From contig NZ_CP053921.1 in NCBI RefSeq assembly GCF_013260645.1, positions 2,653,289 through 2,717,288 on the forward strand: a DNA stretch of 64,000 nt. The letters are read 5' to 3'. The notes beneath the pieces are model-generated. The model made no database searches. It was given only the letters and a program-made list of their open reading frames with translations, and had not been told where the DNA came from. This document shows positions 46,169 through 54,930 of the stretch, in pieces; position 1 is the stretch's first letter, and each line of letters opens with the position of its first letter. This DNA is from Erythrobacter mangrovi (lineage in GTDB: Bacteria > Pseudomonadota > Alphaproteobacteria > Sphingomonadales > Sphingomonadaceae). A program made the translations under genes and the position numbers.

Positions 46169-46195
46169 GGTTCGAGTCCTCTTCTGGCACCATTT
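46169..46195 (+). other. attR: decayed copy of the tRNA-Leu 3' end
   Basis: GGTTCGAGTCCTCTTCTGG, then CACCATTT, matches 18741-18768 except that one of three Gs in the acceptor 3' strand is missing. It marks the right border of the element. As a tRNA end it would give a defective acceptor stem. Confidence 0.9.
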
Positions 46196-46244
46196 TTTCA
46201 TTAAGCGTGGCCTGCAAGTGATTGCGTAAGCTCCAGACTTCTGA

Positions 46245-46270
46245 CCCATAAGTGCGCGGACACTTGTGGG
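46245..46270. repeat. Short hairpin between attR and the dioxygenase gene
   Basis: CCCATAAGTG (46245-46254) and CACTTGTGGG (46261-46270) pair with one mismatch around a six-base loop. No T run follows, so it is not a clear terminator. Function unknown. Confidence 0.5.
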
Positions 46271-46417
46271 CGCTCGCCTTGGCCTTTTGGCAAGCTAACG
46301 CTCAAAGGTTGCCCTCTTCCCGGTTCCCAGCGCTCTGCGATTTGATAATTTGGACGTGCACATGACCCAGATTCTCGGCATCGAAACAAGGATCATATCC
46401 TGTCTGGCTTTTCTACT

Positions 46418-47449
46418 ATGTCTCTAGCCCGCGCCCTCAAGACGATCACCCTCAGTCCAATCTGGTTCATCCAGCTAGGCACTGGCGCAAAGAGTTTTCT
46501 CGACAACCCCCTGATCGGTTCGAGGAGGCTCAATCGCATGGGACTGCACCGCATGCGGGTGAAGATCGCGGATGGTCTGGCGCGTTGGCGGCGTAGCCGT
46601 CTTGCCCGCGATGTTCCGGCTTCATGGCGTGAAGAATTCGAGCGCAATGGCTTTGTCGTGATCGAGAATGTCATTCCGGAAGATGAGTTTTCCGGCTTGC
46701 GCGACGCCTTGCTGGGAACTGCGTGGGAGGCGCGCGAGATGCGCCAGGGTGACGCGATCACGCGGCGCATCGCCGTCGATCCAGCGATGCTCAATGCAGT
46801 CCCCGCATTGGCGAGATTCTTCGAGCGCAAGGACATCAAGGCCCTGTTCCACTACGTCGCCACGTATCGGACGACGCCGCTCCATTATGTCCAGACGATC
46901 GTCAGCAACTGCCCGGGCTACGAGGCTGATCCGCAGGAGACCCTGCACGCCGACAGCTTTCATGCATCGATGAAGGCCTGGCTTTTCCTGCGTCCGGTTG
47001 CCTTGGACCAAGGTCCCTTCACCTATGTTCGCGGATCGCATCGCTTCACTCCGGAGCGGATCCAATGGGAATATCTCCGCAGTCTGGCCGATCCCAAGGC
47101 TATCGATCGGCTTTCGGCGCGTGGTTCGCCGCGAATTGGCGAGGCGGATCTGGAGCAAATGAGTTTTGGCCCGGCCGAGGCCCTGCCAATGCCGGCGAAT
47201 ACTCTGATAGTGGCCGATACCGCTGGATTTCATGCACGCGGCCCCGCGCAGCAATGGGGAGAGCGGGTGGAAATATGGTCTTACGCCCGCCGCAACCCGT
47301 TTCTTCCCTGGTTGGGGGGAGATCTGCTCAGTCTCCCCGGCATAGCCGAACGGCGTATCGGCTGGCTCTGGGCGTTTCGTGACAGGTTCGAAAAGTACAT
47401 CGGCCAGCCTTGGCAAAAATGCGAAGCCCGGCCTCCGGTCGACTCCTAA
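46418..47449 (+). CDS. Phytanoyl-CoA dioxygenase family protein
   Basis: Product of 343 residues, an Fe(II)/2-oxoglutarate oxygenase. The iron-binding H-x-D is in LHADSFHASMKAWLFL and the distal His in ADTAGFHARG; the 2-oxoglutarate Arg is likely the one in GERVEIWSYARR. Members hydroxylate lipids or small molecules. It opens the capsule region and reads towards kpsS, which is convergent. A second, broken gene of the same family lies at the other end of the locus. Confidence 0.87.
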   Translation: MSLARALKTITLSPIWFIQLGTGAKSFLDNPLIGSRRLNRMGLHRMRVKIADGLARWRRSRLARDVPASWREEFERNGFVVIENVIPEDEFSGLRDALLGTAWEAREMRQGDAITRRIAVDPAMLNAVPALARFFERKDIKALFHYVATYRTTPLHYVQTIVSNCPGYEADPQETLHADSFHASMKAWLFLRPVALDQGPFTYVRGSHRFTPERIQWEYLRSLADPKAIDRLSARGSPRIGEADLEQMSFGPAEALPMPANTLIVADTAGFHARGPAQQWGERVEIWSYARRNPFLPWLGGDLLSLPGIAERRIGWLWAFRDRFEKYIGQPWQKCEARPPVDS

Positions 47450-47492
47450 GCCTCTTCGACTGGTGCCATTCGGTTCGCCGATCCGGCCGTAA

Positions 47493-48758
47493 TCAATCGG
47501 GCAAAAGCTGGCGGCCTTCGAACCGCGCGATCGCATGGGTCACGACCTTGTCGAGAGCCTCGTCAGAGAAGAACCCTCCGGGAATCAGACAAATATCGAT
47601 GAGCACTCGGTAGAATGCGGCAAAGGTCGCTGCATCGGGTGGAGTTGCCTGTGTCCAGAATTGGTCGAGCCCGCCCTGAAAGGTCAGATCGGGCAGATCA
47701 TAAACGGCCTTGCCCAGCACGACTACCGGAACACCCCGGCCAAGCCCAAGGGTGCCGCTGGTGCTGTTGACAGTCACCATGCCGAGCGCACCTTCGGCAA
47801 CCGTCTCGATATCGCCACATGCGAGATAATCCACCCGATCGGCGATGCCGAACCGCTCTGCAAGATCGCGAGTTTCGAGCTGCCATTCGCGCACTCCATT
47901 GTCGAGCGGATGCTCCTTCACCACCAGGCGTGTTCCGGGCGGCGCATGCTCCGCAAAGGACTGCAGCACCAGCTTGATCGCCTCGATCATCCCCGCGAAA
48001 GGCGAATGCAGACGAATCTGCGCGTCGGAATCGAGTTGCAAGGGGAATAGGAAGTAGCCGGCGTTTCCTTCTTGCAAGCGCGCGAGGAGCGCCGCGCCTT
48101 GCTGGCTTTGTTCCTTGCGCCGCATGAGCTTGCGGGCCCACCCGGCGCCTTCAACCAGCGGATGCCAAGGACGGTGCGTGTGCCAGCCGGGATAGCGCCA
48201 TCGGGTCAGGACATCGGCAACATTGTACCACAGGCCTTGCATCGCCCGCTGGCGGAAAGATGACGGCACCTTCCGGTGCTGCGGCACTGGCGCCAGTTCA
48301 GCCGAGCGGTCGCGATACCATTGCGGGTCTCTCGACAACTGGCTGTGGCCGTTGACGCCGCCAATCTCCATCGTCACCCAGTCAGGCCGAATGTAGCCCT
48401 CCTCGAATACCCAGGTAGTCACGCCCTGTGCGCGGCACTCTTCGAGCGCCCCGACGTGATGATCGCGGCAATCACCGAACAAAATGACGTCGGTAATCTG
48501 ATGCCGGCGTAGAAGGTGGGCGAAGGCTTCGGGCCACTCGGACAAAGTACCACGATAATCTATTCCGTTCGGCAATCGCCAGTAAGCTCGGTCGCCGCCG
48601 TTGAAATTGACCTTAAATACTTCGTGGCCGGCCTTGCGTAGACCCAGCCCGAGTTTGCGGAAGAACGGTCCCATCAGGCCCTGCAACAGCAGCACGCGGC
48701 GAGGTGTTCCTGAGTGTATCATTGGATTGATCGACGATGGGGTCGGTTGAGCGGTCAT
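47493..48758 (-). CDS. kpsS: Capsular polysaccharide Kdo transferase KpsS
   Basis: Product of 421 residues from ATG 48758. The LLLQGLMGPFFRKLGLGLRKAGHEVFKVNFNGGD start, the FEEGYIRPDWVTME segment and KEHPLDNG are characteristic of KpsS/LipB. KpsS attaches the first beta-Kdo to the lipid anchor (lysophosphatidylglycerol in enteric bacteria). It reads leftwards, away from the rest of the capsule genes, divergent from the sulfatase-fold gene with about 210 bases in between. Confidence 0.9.
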   Translation of the reverse strand: MTAQPTPSSINPMIHSGTPRRVLLLQGLMGPFFRKLGLGLRKAGHEVFKVNFNGGDRAYWRLPNGIDYRGTLSEWPEAFAHLLRRHQITDVILFGDCRDHHVGALEECRAQGVTTWVFEEGYIRPDWVTMEIGGVNGHSQLSRDPQWYRDRSAELAPVPQHRKVPSSFRQRAMQGLWYNVADVLTRWRYPGWHTHRPWHPLVEGAGWARKLMRRKEQSQQGAALLARLQEGNAGYFLFPLQLDSDAQIRLHSPFAGMIEAIKLVLQSFAEHAPPGTRLVVKEHPLDNGVREWQLETRDLAERFGIADRVDYLACGDIETVAEGALGMVTVNSTSGTLGLGRGVPVVVLGKAVYDLPDLTFQGGLDQFWTQATPPDAATFAAFYRVLIDICLIPGGFFSDEALDKVVTHAIARFEGRQLLPD

Positions 48759-48966
48759 GTTCTTTTCTGGACCATTCAGGGAGCGGTACAATTTATGCTC
48801 GTCCCCTAGTCGCCCCGATTGCGGTTTGTCGATGCCGGACTGGAATTTTGTTTTTGCTTTCCGGTCCAATTCGAAGCTAGCCGACCGCCATGACCAGCGG
48901 CGCGCACGATCAGATCGAACAACTGCATCGCGAGGGATGTACGATGAAGAGGCTCAGGAGCAGCCG

Positions 48967-50445
48967 ATGAGCGGGATTTGGTACGATCTTGCCATCGTGA
49001 CCCCCCTCGTGGGAATGCTCGCCATCGTCGCTGATGCCTTCGCGGCGCCGCGGGGACCGCGTTCCTTGGGGCCGCGCAGTCATCACGGGACAATCGTGCT
49101 GCTTCTCGCCGCGATGCTTGCATTCGGGGTCGTGCTATTCTTGACCGGCGCGCCACTCGTGTCTGGGGCGGTGGTCGCGACTCTGCTTGCAGCTCTTTCG
49201 CTGATCTCGAACGTCAAGCGCCGGGTGTTGGGCGAGCCATTGGTGTTCAGCGATTTCGCATTGATCGGCGCGGTGTTCCAGCACCCGCAGTTCTACCTCA
49301 CCGCACTGCGCCCGACACAAGTCGTGATGCTCGGCGGAGGCGTGGCGGGACTCTTGGCGGCACTGGCCCTGCTCTCGAGCAGCGATCTGGCGCCGCGGTT
49401 CGCAGGCCTCGCGCTGGGACTGGGCTCGTGGGGAGGGCTGGCAATGCTGCTTCGGCGCATTGGCTGGCCTGCACCGCAAAGCGTTCCCGATCCCGGGGCT
49501 GATGTCATGCAGCACGGTTTGGTGGCGTGCCTCCTTGGGCATTGGCACGCGTGGCGCGGTACTATCGATCCCGAACCCTGTGACGTGCCGACGATCCCGG
49601 GGCGGTCGGGCCAGTTGGTGGTGATCGTTCAGTGCGAATCCTTTACCGATCCGGCGGTGCTGTTCGACGACACCTCACTGGTTGCTTCGGGACTTGATAC
49701 GGCGCGAAAGCTTTCTTGGCAGCACGGGCGGCTCTTGGTTTCGGGCTTTGGCGCCTATACTATGCGGACCGAGTTTGGCGTGCTGTTCGGACGCGGTGAG
49801 GAAGCACTTGGGACACGCCGCTTCGATCCCTTCCTGACTGCTCATCGCGAGACCAGCTGGGCGCTTCCCAACCGGCTCGATCGTTCGGCATGGGACACCT
49901 GCATGGTCCACCCACATGACATGCGTTTCTATGGGCGGCATCGCCTCATGCCGCGAGCCGGGTTTGATAGGCTTGTCGGCGAAGAGGCCTTTGCTCCACC
50001 GGGACCCGGCGAGGGGCGTTATGTTACCGATGCAGCGGTCGCCGATCGTATCATTGCGATCGCGAATGACAGTCCGCGCGCCGGCTTTGTCTATGCGGTA
50101 ACGATCGAAAACCACGGCCCCTGGCCTCCCGACAAGACGGACGCCACGCGCAGCGCCGCCCCCTACCTCAAGCTTCTCGCGAACAGCGATGCAATGCTCA
50201 CGCGACTGCTCGAGGCTCTGCCGCGCCTGGGTCGGCCCACGACTCTATGCTTCTTCGGCGATCACCGACCGAGCATCCCAGGCGCGAGCGAACCCGGCGC
50301 GGAACGGCACACGCCCTATGTAATGGTTCGCTTCGATAGCGATGGGACGCCGATCCAGGGCAGTGGTGCAGAGCGCGACCTTACCCCGGCAGAGCTCCAT
50401 CACACCATCCTCGATGCCATCCGCTTAGGGGAGGCGGAGCGATAG
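48967..50445 (+). CDS. LTA-synthase-like sulfatase-fold phosphoglycerol transferase
   Basis: Product of 492 residues. Four to five membrane helices in the first 190 residues are followed by a periplasmic alkaline-phosphatase/sulfatase fold: VVIVQCESFTDP near the start of the domain, a Thr nucleophile candidate in SGFGAYTMRTEFGVLFG, and CFFGDHRPS with the late metal-binding Asp-His. LtaS/OpgB-like enzymes move phosphoglycerol from phosphatidylglycerol to a glycan; here the capsule may be the acceptor. CAGGAG lies before ATG 48967. Confidence 0.85.
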   Translation: MSGIWYDLAIVTPLVGMLAIVADAFAAPRGPRSLGPRSHHGTIVLLLAAMLAFGVVLFLTGAPLVSGAVVATLLAALSLISNVKRRVLGEPLVFSDFALIGAVFQHPQFYLTALRPTQVVMLGGGVAGLLAALALLSSSDLAPRFAGLALGLGSWGGLAMLLRRIGWPAPQSVPDPGADVMQHGLVACLLGHWHAWRGTIDPEPCDVPTIPGRSGQLVVIVQCESFTDPAVLFDDTSLVASGLDTARKLSWQHGRLLVSGFGAYTMRTEFGVLFGRGEEALGTRRFDPFLTAHRETSWALPNRLDRSAWDTCMVHPHDMRFYGRHRLMPRAGFDRLVGEEAFAPPGPGEGRYVTDAAVADRIIAIANDSPRAGFVYAVTIENHGPWPPDKTDATRSAAPYLKLLANSDAMLTRLLEALPRLGRPTTLCFFGDHRPSIPGASEPGAERHTPYVMVRFDSDGTPIQGSGAERDLTPAELHHTILDAIRLGEAER

Positions 50446-51204
50446 CAGAATCTTGTCGCGCAGGGGGCGCGGCAACAGCCGGTCAAACCAGCGTAGCAGC
50501 AAGAACCGCCGGGGCACTGATAGCTCGGCACGGCCCGCCAATACTGCCGCGATCATTTTCTCGGCGACGCGGCCGGCCGAGATTTCCCCGGGCATCGAGG
50601 GTTTTGTACCACCGGCTCGCGTGTCTATGAAAAAGCCCGGCGAGACCAAGGTAACACTTACTCCGTGACCCTTGACCGACAGGCGCAGCGCATCCGCATA
50701 GCGGGCGAGGCCGGCCTTGCTACCCGCGTAGGTGGCCGCGAAGGGCAGGGAATGCGATGCTGCGGCGGTCCCTACCAAAGCGATTCGTCCTCTGCCGCGC
50801 GCCACCATGCGCTCAGCGATAGCTGCTGCGATTGCTGCCGGGGCCACGAAATTGACCTGGCACAGCCGGGTAACCTGAGCCGGGTCCTCAACCATGGCGC
50901 CTGGCGGGAGGGTGTCTCCTTGTCCCGCAACAAGGAACGCCATATCGAAGGGGACGGTCGCATCCTCCTGTTTCAGCGCGGCCAGTGCCGCGTCGAGATC
51001 GGTAAGGTCGAGCGAGCGGGCATCCGCATATGCGCCGCGCGCCCGGCAGCCGTCCGCTACCGCCTCAAGCCGCTCGGCGTCGCGGCCCCACAGCGACAGA
51101 CTCGCTCCTGGTCGTGCGAGCCTGAAGGCAAGCTCGCGACCAAGCGCTCCTGAGGCGCCCGTGATTAAGATGCGGGGGTGTGTGGAGCATGCTTCTTTCG
51201 CCAT
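50425..51204 (-). CDS. Short-chain dehydrogenase/reductase
   Basis: Product of 259 residues from ATG 51204. Rossmann motif ILITGASGALGREL at the N-terminus and catalytic Tyr-Lys in YAGSKAG, with the preceding Ser in GTAAAS. The C-terminal RRFLLLRWFDRLLPRPLRDKI end, basic and hydrophobic, may touch membrane. Such SDRs recur in KpsS/KpsC loci of sphingomonads. The 3' end overlaps the convergent sulfatase-fold gene by 21 bases. Substrate unknown. Confidence 0.88.
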   Translation of the reverse strand: MAKEACSTHPRILITGASGALGRELAFRLARPGASLSLWGRDAERLEAVADGCRARGAYADARSLDLTDLDAALAALKQEDATVPFDMAFLVAGQGDTLPPGAMVEDPAQVTRLCQVNFVAPAAIAAAIAERMVARGRGRIALVGTAAASHSLPFAATYAGSKAGLARYADALRLSVKGHGVSVTLVSPGFFIDTRAGGTKPSMPGEISAGRVAEKMIAAVLAGRAELSVPRRFLLLRWFDRLLPRPLRDKILLSLRLP

Positions 51205-51393
51205 TCTTACTACAAGACAGCGAGTTAGCCGGGCGTCAAGAATCGGCACTGATCGATTTCTCACTGAAATGAACGTGGTTAAGACTTATCAGCTTTTCTC
51301 TGGTTACTTTTTGGTAAGTCAAATCGTCGCAATTTCAGCGTAATACATCGTAAGTGTCTTGACATTGGGGGTCAGTGGAAGAAGGGCCGATGC

Positions 51394-52011
51394 ATGTCTG
51401 TTGGATTGCCGTCATCGCGCCCTCGCGCCACCTTGTTCCGTAGCTCCCGACTCGAACGATTGACCGTCATCTCGATGCGAAGATTCGTCGTGCTGTGGGC
51501 GGTGCTATTGCCCGCAATTGCGATAGCGGCGCTGACCTACGCTCCAACCTCTTGGGCGCCGGCGCTGGTCGTCCTTGGCTGGCTGGTCTGGTCGCTGACG
51601 GAATACTTGTTGCACCGCTATGTCTTCCATTTCGAGCCGCGCTCGGCGTTGTTGCAGCGTGCGGTCTTCATCATCCATGGCAACCACCACGCTGACTCGA
51701 ACGACCCGCTCCGCAATCTCATGCCCGAAATCGTCAGCGTTCCGGTCGGGGCATTGATATGGGTAGTCGCAGTTGCGACGGCCGGGCCGGCGGGGACCTG
51801 GTTCTTGCTGGGCTTTATGCTCGGTTACGTGGTGTACGACCTCGTGCACTACGCCTGCCACCAGTTCGCAATGAAGGGGCGGTTCGGCCGGGTGCTGAAG
51901 GCGCACCACATGCGCCACCATCACCTGCGGGTGAAGGGCAATTTCGCGATTACCGGCATGTTGTGGGACCGTATCTTCGGGACGCGCATCCCTTCATCCA
52001 TCGGCACTTGA
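51394..52011 (+). CDS. Fatty acid hydroxylase superfamily membrane protein
   Basis: Product of 205 residues with four membrane helices and the His clusters of the sterol-desaturase/fatty-acid-hydroxylase family: HRYVFH, HGNHH, HYACHQ and HHMRHHH. The iron pair they bind hydroxylates lipids. The layout resembles fatty acid 2-hydroxylases that act on sphingolipids, which would suit a sphingomonad; this is inference. ATG 51394 or the later Met before RRFVVLWAV could be the start. Confidence 0.85.
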   Translation: MSVGLPSSRPRATLFRSSRLERLTVISMRRFVVLWAVLLPAIAIAALTYAPTSWAPALVVLGWLVWSLTEYLLHRYVFHFEPRSALLQRAVFIIHGNHHADSNDPLRNLMPEIVSVPVGALIWVVAVATAGPAGTWFLLGFMLGYVVYDLVHYACHQFAMKGRFGRVLKAHHMRHHHLRVKGNFAITGMLWDRIFGTRIPSSIGT

Positions 52012-52182
52012 ATTGCGATGACCCTGCATACTTTCGACAAGCGGAGACGTGGTGATGAAGACTTCGGTACGCGGATCGCGCTTGAGCGCTTCGGTGATGC
52101 CGCAGTTCCCTTCGACCAGCGTGACCCGCAAATCCGCGGCTTCAGCAGCGGTGAGATCGAAAATGATATGGCCGGCATGCAT
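51994..52182 (-). CDS. Short hypothetical reading frame, possibly a gene fragment
   Basis: Reverse frame of 62 residues (MHAGHIIFDLTAAEAADLRV...) with amphipathic, protein-like composition in the gap between the hydroxylase and kpsF. Its 3' end overlaps the hydroxylase gene by 18 bases. No good ribosome-binding site and no recognised domain. May be a remnant or a small accessory gene. Confidence 0.35.
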   Translation of the reverse strand: MHAGHIIFDLTAAEAADLRVTLVEGNCGITEALKRDPRTEVFITTSPLVESMQGHRNSSADG

Positions 52183-52257
52183 GAAATAAACGCCTACCCC
52201 CTAAGGCGCCTCAGGTCGTACGGCCCAATCTGACAGATTATCGAGAGACAATTAGAA

Positions 52258-53286
52258 ATGGTATCTCCCAGCATTCGTATCGCGACAGGGCCCGTCGATC
52301 AGACGGCCAGCTCTCGCGAATCCCACATTGCGGTCGGCCGCAACGTCATCGCCATGGAAGCGGATGCGCTACTGGAGCTGAACGGTCTGATCGGTGACGA
52401 GTTTGCCCAAGCGGTCGAAATGATCCTTGGCTGCAAGCAGCGCGTCATCGTCTCCGGGATAGGGAAGTCTGGCCATATCGCCCGGAAGATAGCCGCGACC
52501 CTCGCCGCGACGGGCACGCCGGCGCTGTTCGTCCACGCCGGAGAGGCCGCGCACGGCGATGTCGGTATGGTAAGCCCCGGCGATGTGCTGATCGTGTTTT
52601 CCAACAGCGGGGCCACCGTCGAAGTGCAGCCGCTGTGCATCTATGCCAAGACCATCGGCTGCCCGCTGATTGGTGTGTCGCGCAATCCCAATTCGCTGCT
52701 GATGCGCACCGCAGACCTCGGCCTGTGCCTGCCCAAGATCGAGGAAGTCTGCACCTCAAGTCTTGCCCCCACGACCTCGTCGACCATGATGCTCGCCCTG
52801 GGCGATGCGCTTGCCGTCGCGACGATGCGCGCGCGCGGCATTTCCGGCCCGGATATCCGCCTCTTGCACTCGGGCGGCGCGATCGGCTTACAGTTGCGCG
52901 GCGTCGAAGATGTCATGCACTCCGGCGAACGCCTCCCGTTGGTTGGGCTGGAAACGCCCATGCCAGACGTGCTGGTTACCATGACCGAAAAGCGCCTCGG
53001 CATGGCCGGAGTGGTCGATGCAGCAGGTGAACTGGTTGGGGTCATCACCGACGGCGACTTGCGACGCCACGCGCGCAACCTCGTGTTCAACACCGCCGCT
53101 GACGTAATGTCGCATGCGCCGCGCACCATTAACAGCGGGGCGACGGTACAGGAAGCGCTCGAACTGATGAACACCCATCGAATTACCGTGCTGTTCGTCG
53201 TGGACGAGCGACAGCCGCGCATCCCCTTGGGCGTAGTTCAGATTTACGACATCGCGACCCCGCCTTCGACCGCAATCGCGCCCTGA
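52258..53286 (+). CDS. kpsF: Arabinose-5-phosphate isomerase (KpsF/KdsD)
   Basis: Product of 342 residues: SIS domain (about 45-190) with VSGIGKSGHIARKIAATLAATG and FSNSGAT, then two CBS domains (about 215-335). It interconverts ribulose-5-phosphate and arabinose-5-phosphate, the first step in Kdo synthesis. First of the kpsF-kdsB-kdsA-kpsC run, with gaps of six bases or less, so it is an operon. Confidence 0.95.
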   Translation: MVSPSIRIATGPVDQTASSRESHIAVGRNVIAMEADALLELNGLIGDEFAQAVEMILGCKQRVIVSGIGKSGHIARKIAATLAATGTPALFVHAGEAAHGDVGMVSPGDVLIVFSNSGATVEVQPLCIYAKTIGCPLIGVSRNPNSLLMRTADLGLCLPKIEEVCTSSLAPTTSSTMMLALGDALAVATMRARGISGPDIRLLHSGGAIGLQLRGVEDVMHSGERLPLVGLETPMPDVLVTMTEKRLGMAGVVDAAGELVGVITDGDLRRHARNLVFNTAADVMSHAPRTINSGATVQEALELMNTHRITVLFVVDERQPRIPLGVVQIYDIATPPSTAIAP

Positions 53287-53292
53287 GCGGCG

Positions 53293-54111
53293 ATGAACTC
53301 CACCCTGATTATCATTCCGGCGCGGCTGGCCTCAACGCGATTCCCGGCCAAGCCGCTTGCCCCGCTGATCGGCGCAGACGGTATAGCTCGTCCGGCGCTG
53401 CATTATACATGGCAGGCTGGGCTCGCCGCGGCGCGGAAGATCGGCAGCAATGCCCGCTGCGTCGTCGCCACCGACGACGAGCGCATCGCTGAGCTCTGTC
53501 AGGCTCAAGACATGGCGGTGGTGATGACCCCAGAGACGTGCGCCAACGGCACCGAACGCTGCGCGGCGGCCCTGGAGGTGCTTGGCGAGCAGCCTGATCT
53601 CGTCGTCAATCTGCAGGGCGACGCACCGCTGACACCCGCGGCGTTTGTCGCGGCGTTGGCGACGCTGATTGAAGCTGATCCGTCGCTCGCGATGGCAACC
53701 GTCGCGGTGCCCGCCAGCCCGGCCGTTCTCGCCCACCTCCAGTCCGATGCCGCCGCGGGCCGGGTCGGGGGTACCACCGTGGTGCGCAGCAGCACGGGTC
53801 GCGCCCTTTACTTCTCCAAGTCGATCATTCCCCACGTCCCGCCCGGCACTGTGCCGCGCGAGAATGTGTTGCTCCATCTTGGGCTTTACGCCTACCGCCC
53901 GGCGGCGCTGCAGGACTATGCATCGCACGGGCCGGTGCCGCTCGAGCTCCAGGAGGGCCTAGAACAATTGCGGTTTCTCGATGCGGGCTTGCCCGTTGGG
54001 GTGGCAGTGTGCGAAGCGCCCGCTTGGGAAATGATTGAACTCAACAACCCTACCGACGTCCCTCTGATCGAGGCCGAACTGGCCCGGCGTGCAGGGCTGG
54101 AGCCTGCCTGA
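53293..54111 (+). CDS. kdsB: 3-deoxy-manno-octulosonate cytidylyltransferase KdsB
   Basis: Product of 272 residues. [22 protein letters not shown] at the start is the nucleotide-binding signature, and VNLQGDAPL and the NPTDVPLIE end are typical of KdsB/KpsU. It makes CMP-Kdo, the donor for KpsS and KpsC. The stop overlaps the kdsA start by one base (TGATG). Confidence 0.95.
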   Translation: MNSTLIIIPARLASTRFPAKPLAPLIGADGIARPALHYTWQAGLAAARKIGSNARCVVATDDERIAELCQAQDMAVVMTPETCANGTERCAAALEVLGEQPDLVVNLQGDAPLTPAAFVAALATLIEADPSLAMATVAVPASPAVLAHLQSDAAAGRVGGTTVVRSSTGRALYFSKSIIPHVPPGTVPRENVLLHLGLYAYRPAALQDYASHGPVPLELQEGLEQLRFLDAGLPVGVAVCEAPAWEMIELNNPTDVPLIEAELARRAGLEPA

Positions 54112-54929
54112 TGTTGCCCTCTTTCCACCGCGCGCCTGGATCGCCGCCATTCCTGATAGCAGGCCCCTGCGTGATTGAGAGCGAGGCCATGTGCCTGTCG
54201 ATTGCTGAGCGGCTGCGCAAGATCGGCGCAGAGCTCGATCTGCCGGTGATTTTCAAGGCCAGTTTCGATAAGGCTAACCGCACATCGGTTAGCGGTTTTC
54301 GGGGGCACGGGATCGAGGAGGGTCTGCGGGTTCTCGAGAAGGTTCGCCACGAAACCGGCCTGCCTGTGCTTACTGACGTGCACCTGCCCGATCAGGTCGC
54401 GGCGGTGGCCGAGGTAGTGGACATGCTTCAGACCCCGGCATTTCTCGCCCGCCAGACCGATCTGATCATGGCTGCCGCTGCCAGTGGTCGGCCGGTCAAC
54501 ATCAAGAAGGCCCAGTTCATGGCCCCGCCTGACATGGCGGCTGTGCTGGGCAAGGCGCAGGCGGCGGCGGAGAATGCGGGAGTTGCCGATCCGCAGATCA
54601 TGCTGTGCGAACGCGGGTCGACCTTCGGCTATAACAATCTGGTCGTCGACATGCGTGGGCTGGTGATTATGCGCGAGATGGGCGCGCCGGTGGTTTTCGA
54701 CGCTACCCACAGCGTCCAGCTTCCGGGCGGCGGCGGCGATCGCTCGCTCGGCCAGCGCCAGTTTGTGGAACCGCTCGCACGAGCAGCAATGGCGGTCGGG
54801 GTCGATGGGCTGTTCATGGAGACCCACCCGGATCCGGATAGCGCCTTGTCGGATGGGCCAAACATGGTCCCGCTTGCCGAGCTTCCTGCGCTGTTGCGCA
54901 AGATTGTCGCTATCGCCGCATTGAACTGA
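54111..54929 (+). CDS. kdsA: 3-deoxy-8-phosphooctulonate synthase KdsA
   Basis: Product of 272 residues; [36 protein letters not shown], and [11 protein letters not shown] are diagnostic for KdsA. It condenses arabinose-5-phosphate with PEP to Kdo-8-phosphate. Cys 18 in the GPCVIE motif is the position that holds metal in the metal-dependent type. A Kdo-8-phosphate phosphatase gene is not seen and may lie elsewhere. Confidence 0.95.
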   Translation: MLPSFHRAPGSPPFLIAGPCVIESEAMCLSIAERLRKIGAELDLPVIFKASFDKANRTSVSGFRGHGIEEGLRVLEKVRHETGLPVLTDVHLPDQVAAVAEVVDMLQTPAFLARQTDLIMAAAASGRPVNIKKAQFMAPPDMAAVLGKAQAAAENAGVADPQIMLCERGSTFGYNNLVVDMRGLVIMREMGAPVVFDATHSVQLPGGGGDRSLGQRQFVEPLARAAMAVGVDGLFMETHPDPDSALSDGPNMVPLAELPALLRKIVAIAALN

Positions 54930-54930
54930 G

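Noticed and set aside
46169..46195. A second leucine tRNA gene
   Set aside because: Only the 3' third of a tRNA is present and the acceptor strand lacks a base; it is an attachment-site remnant.
45848..46249. Reverse frame of 133 codons across attR
   Set aside because: It spans the integration border and overlaps the nuclease gene start; no recognisable domain or ribosome-binding site.
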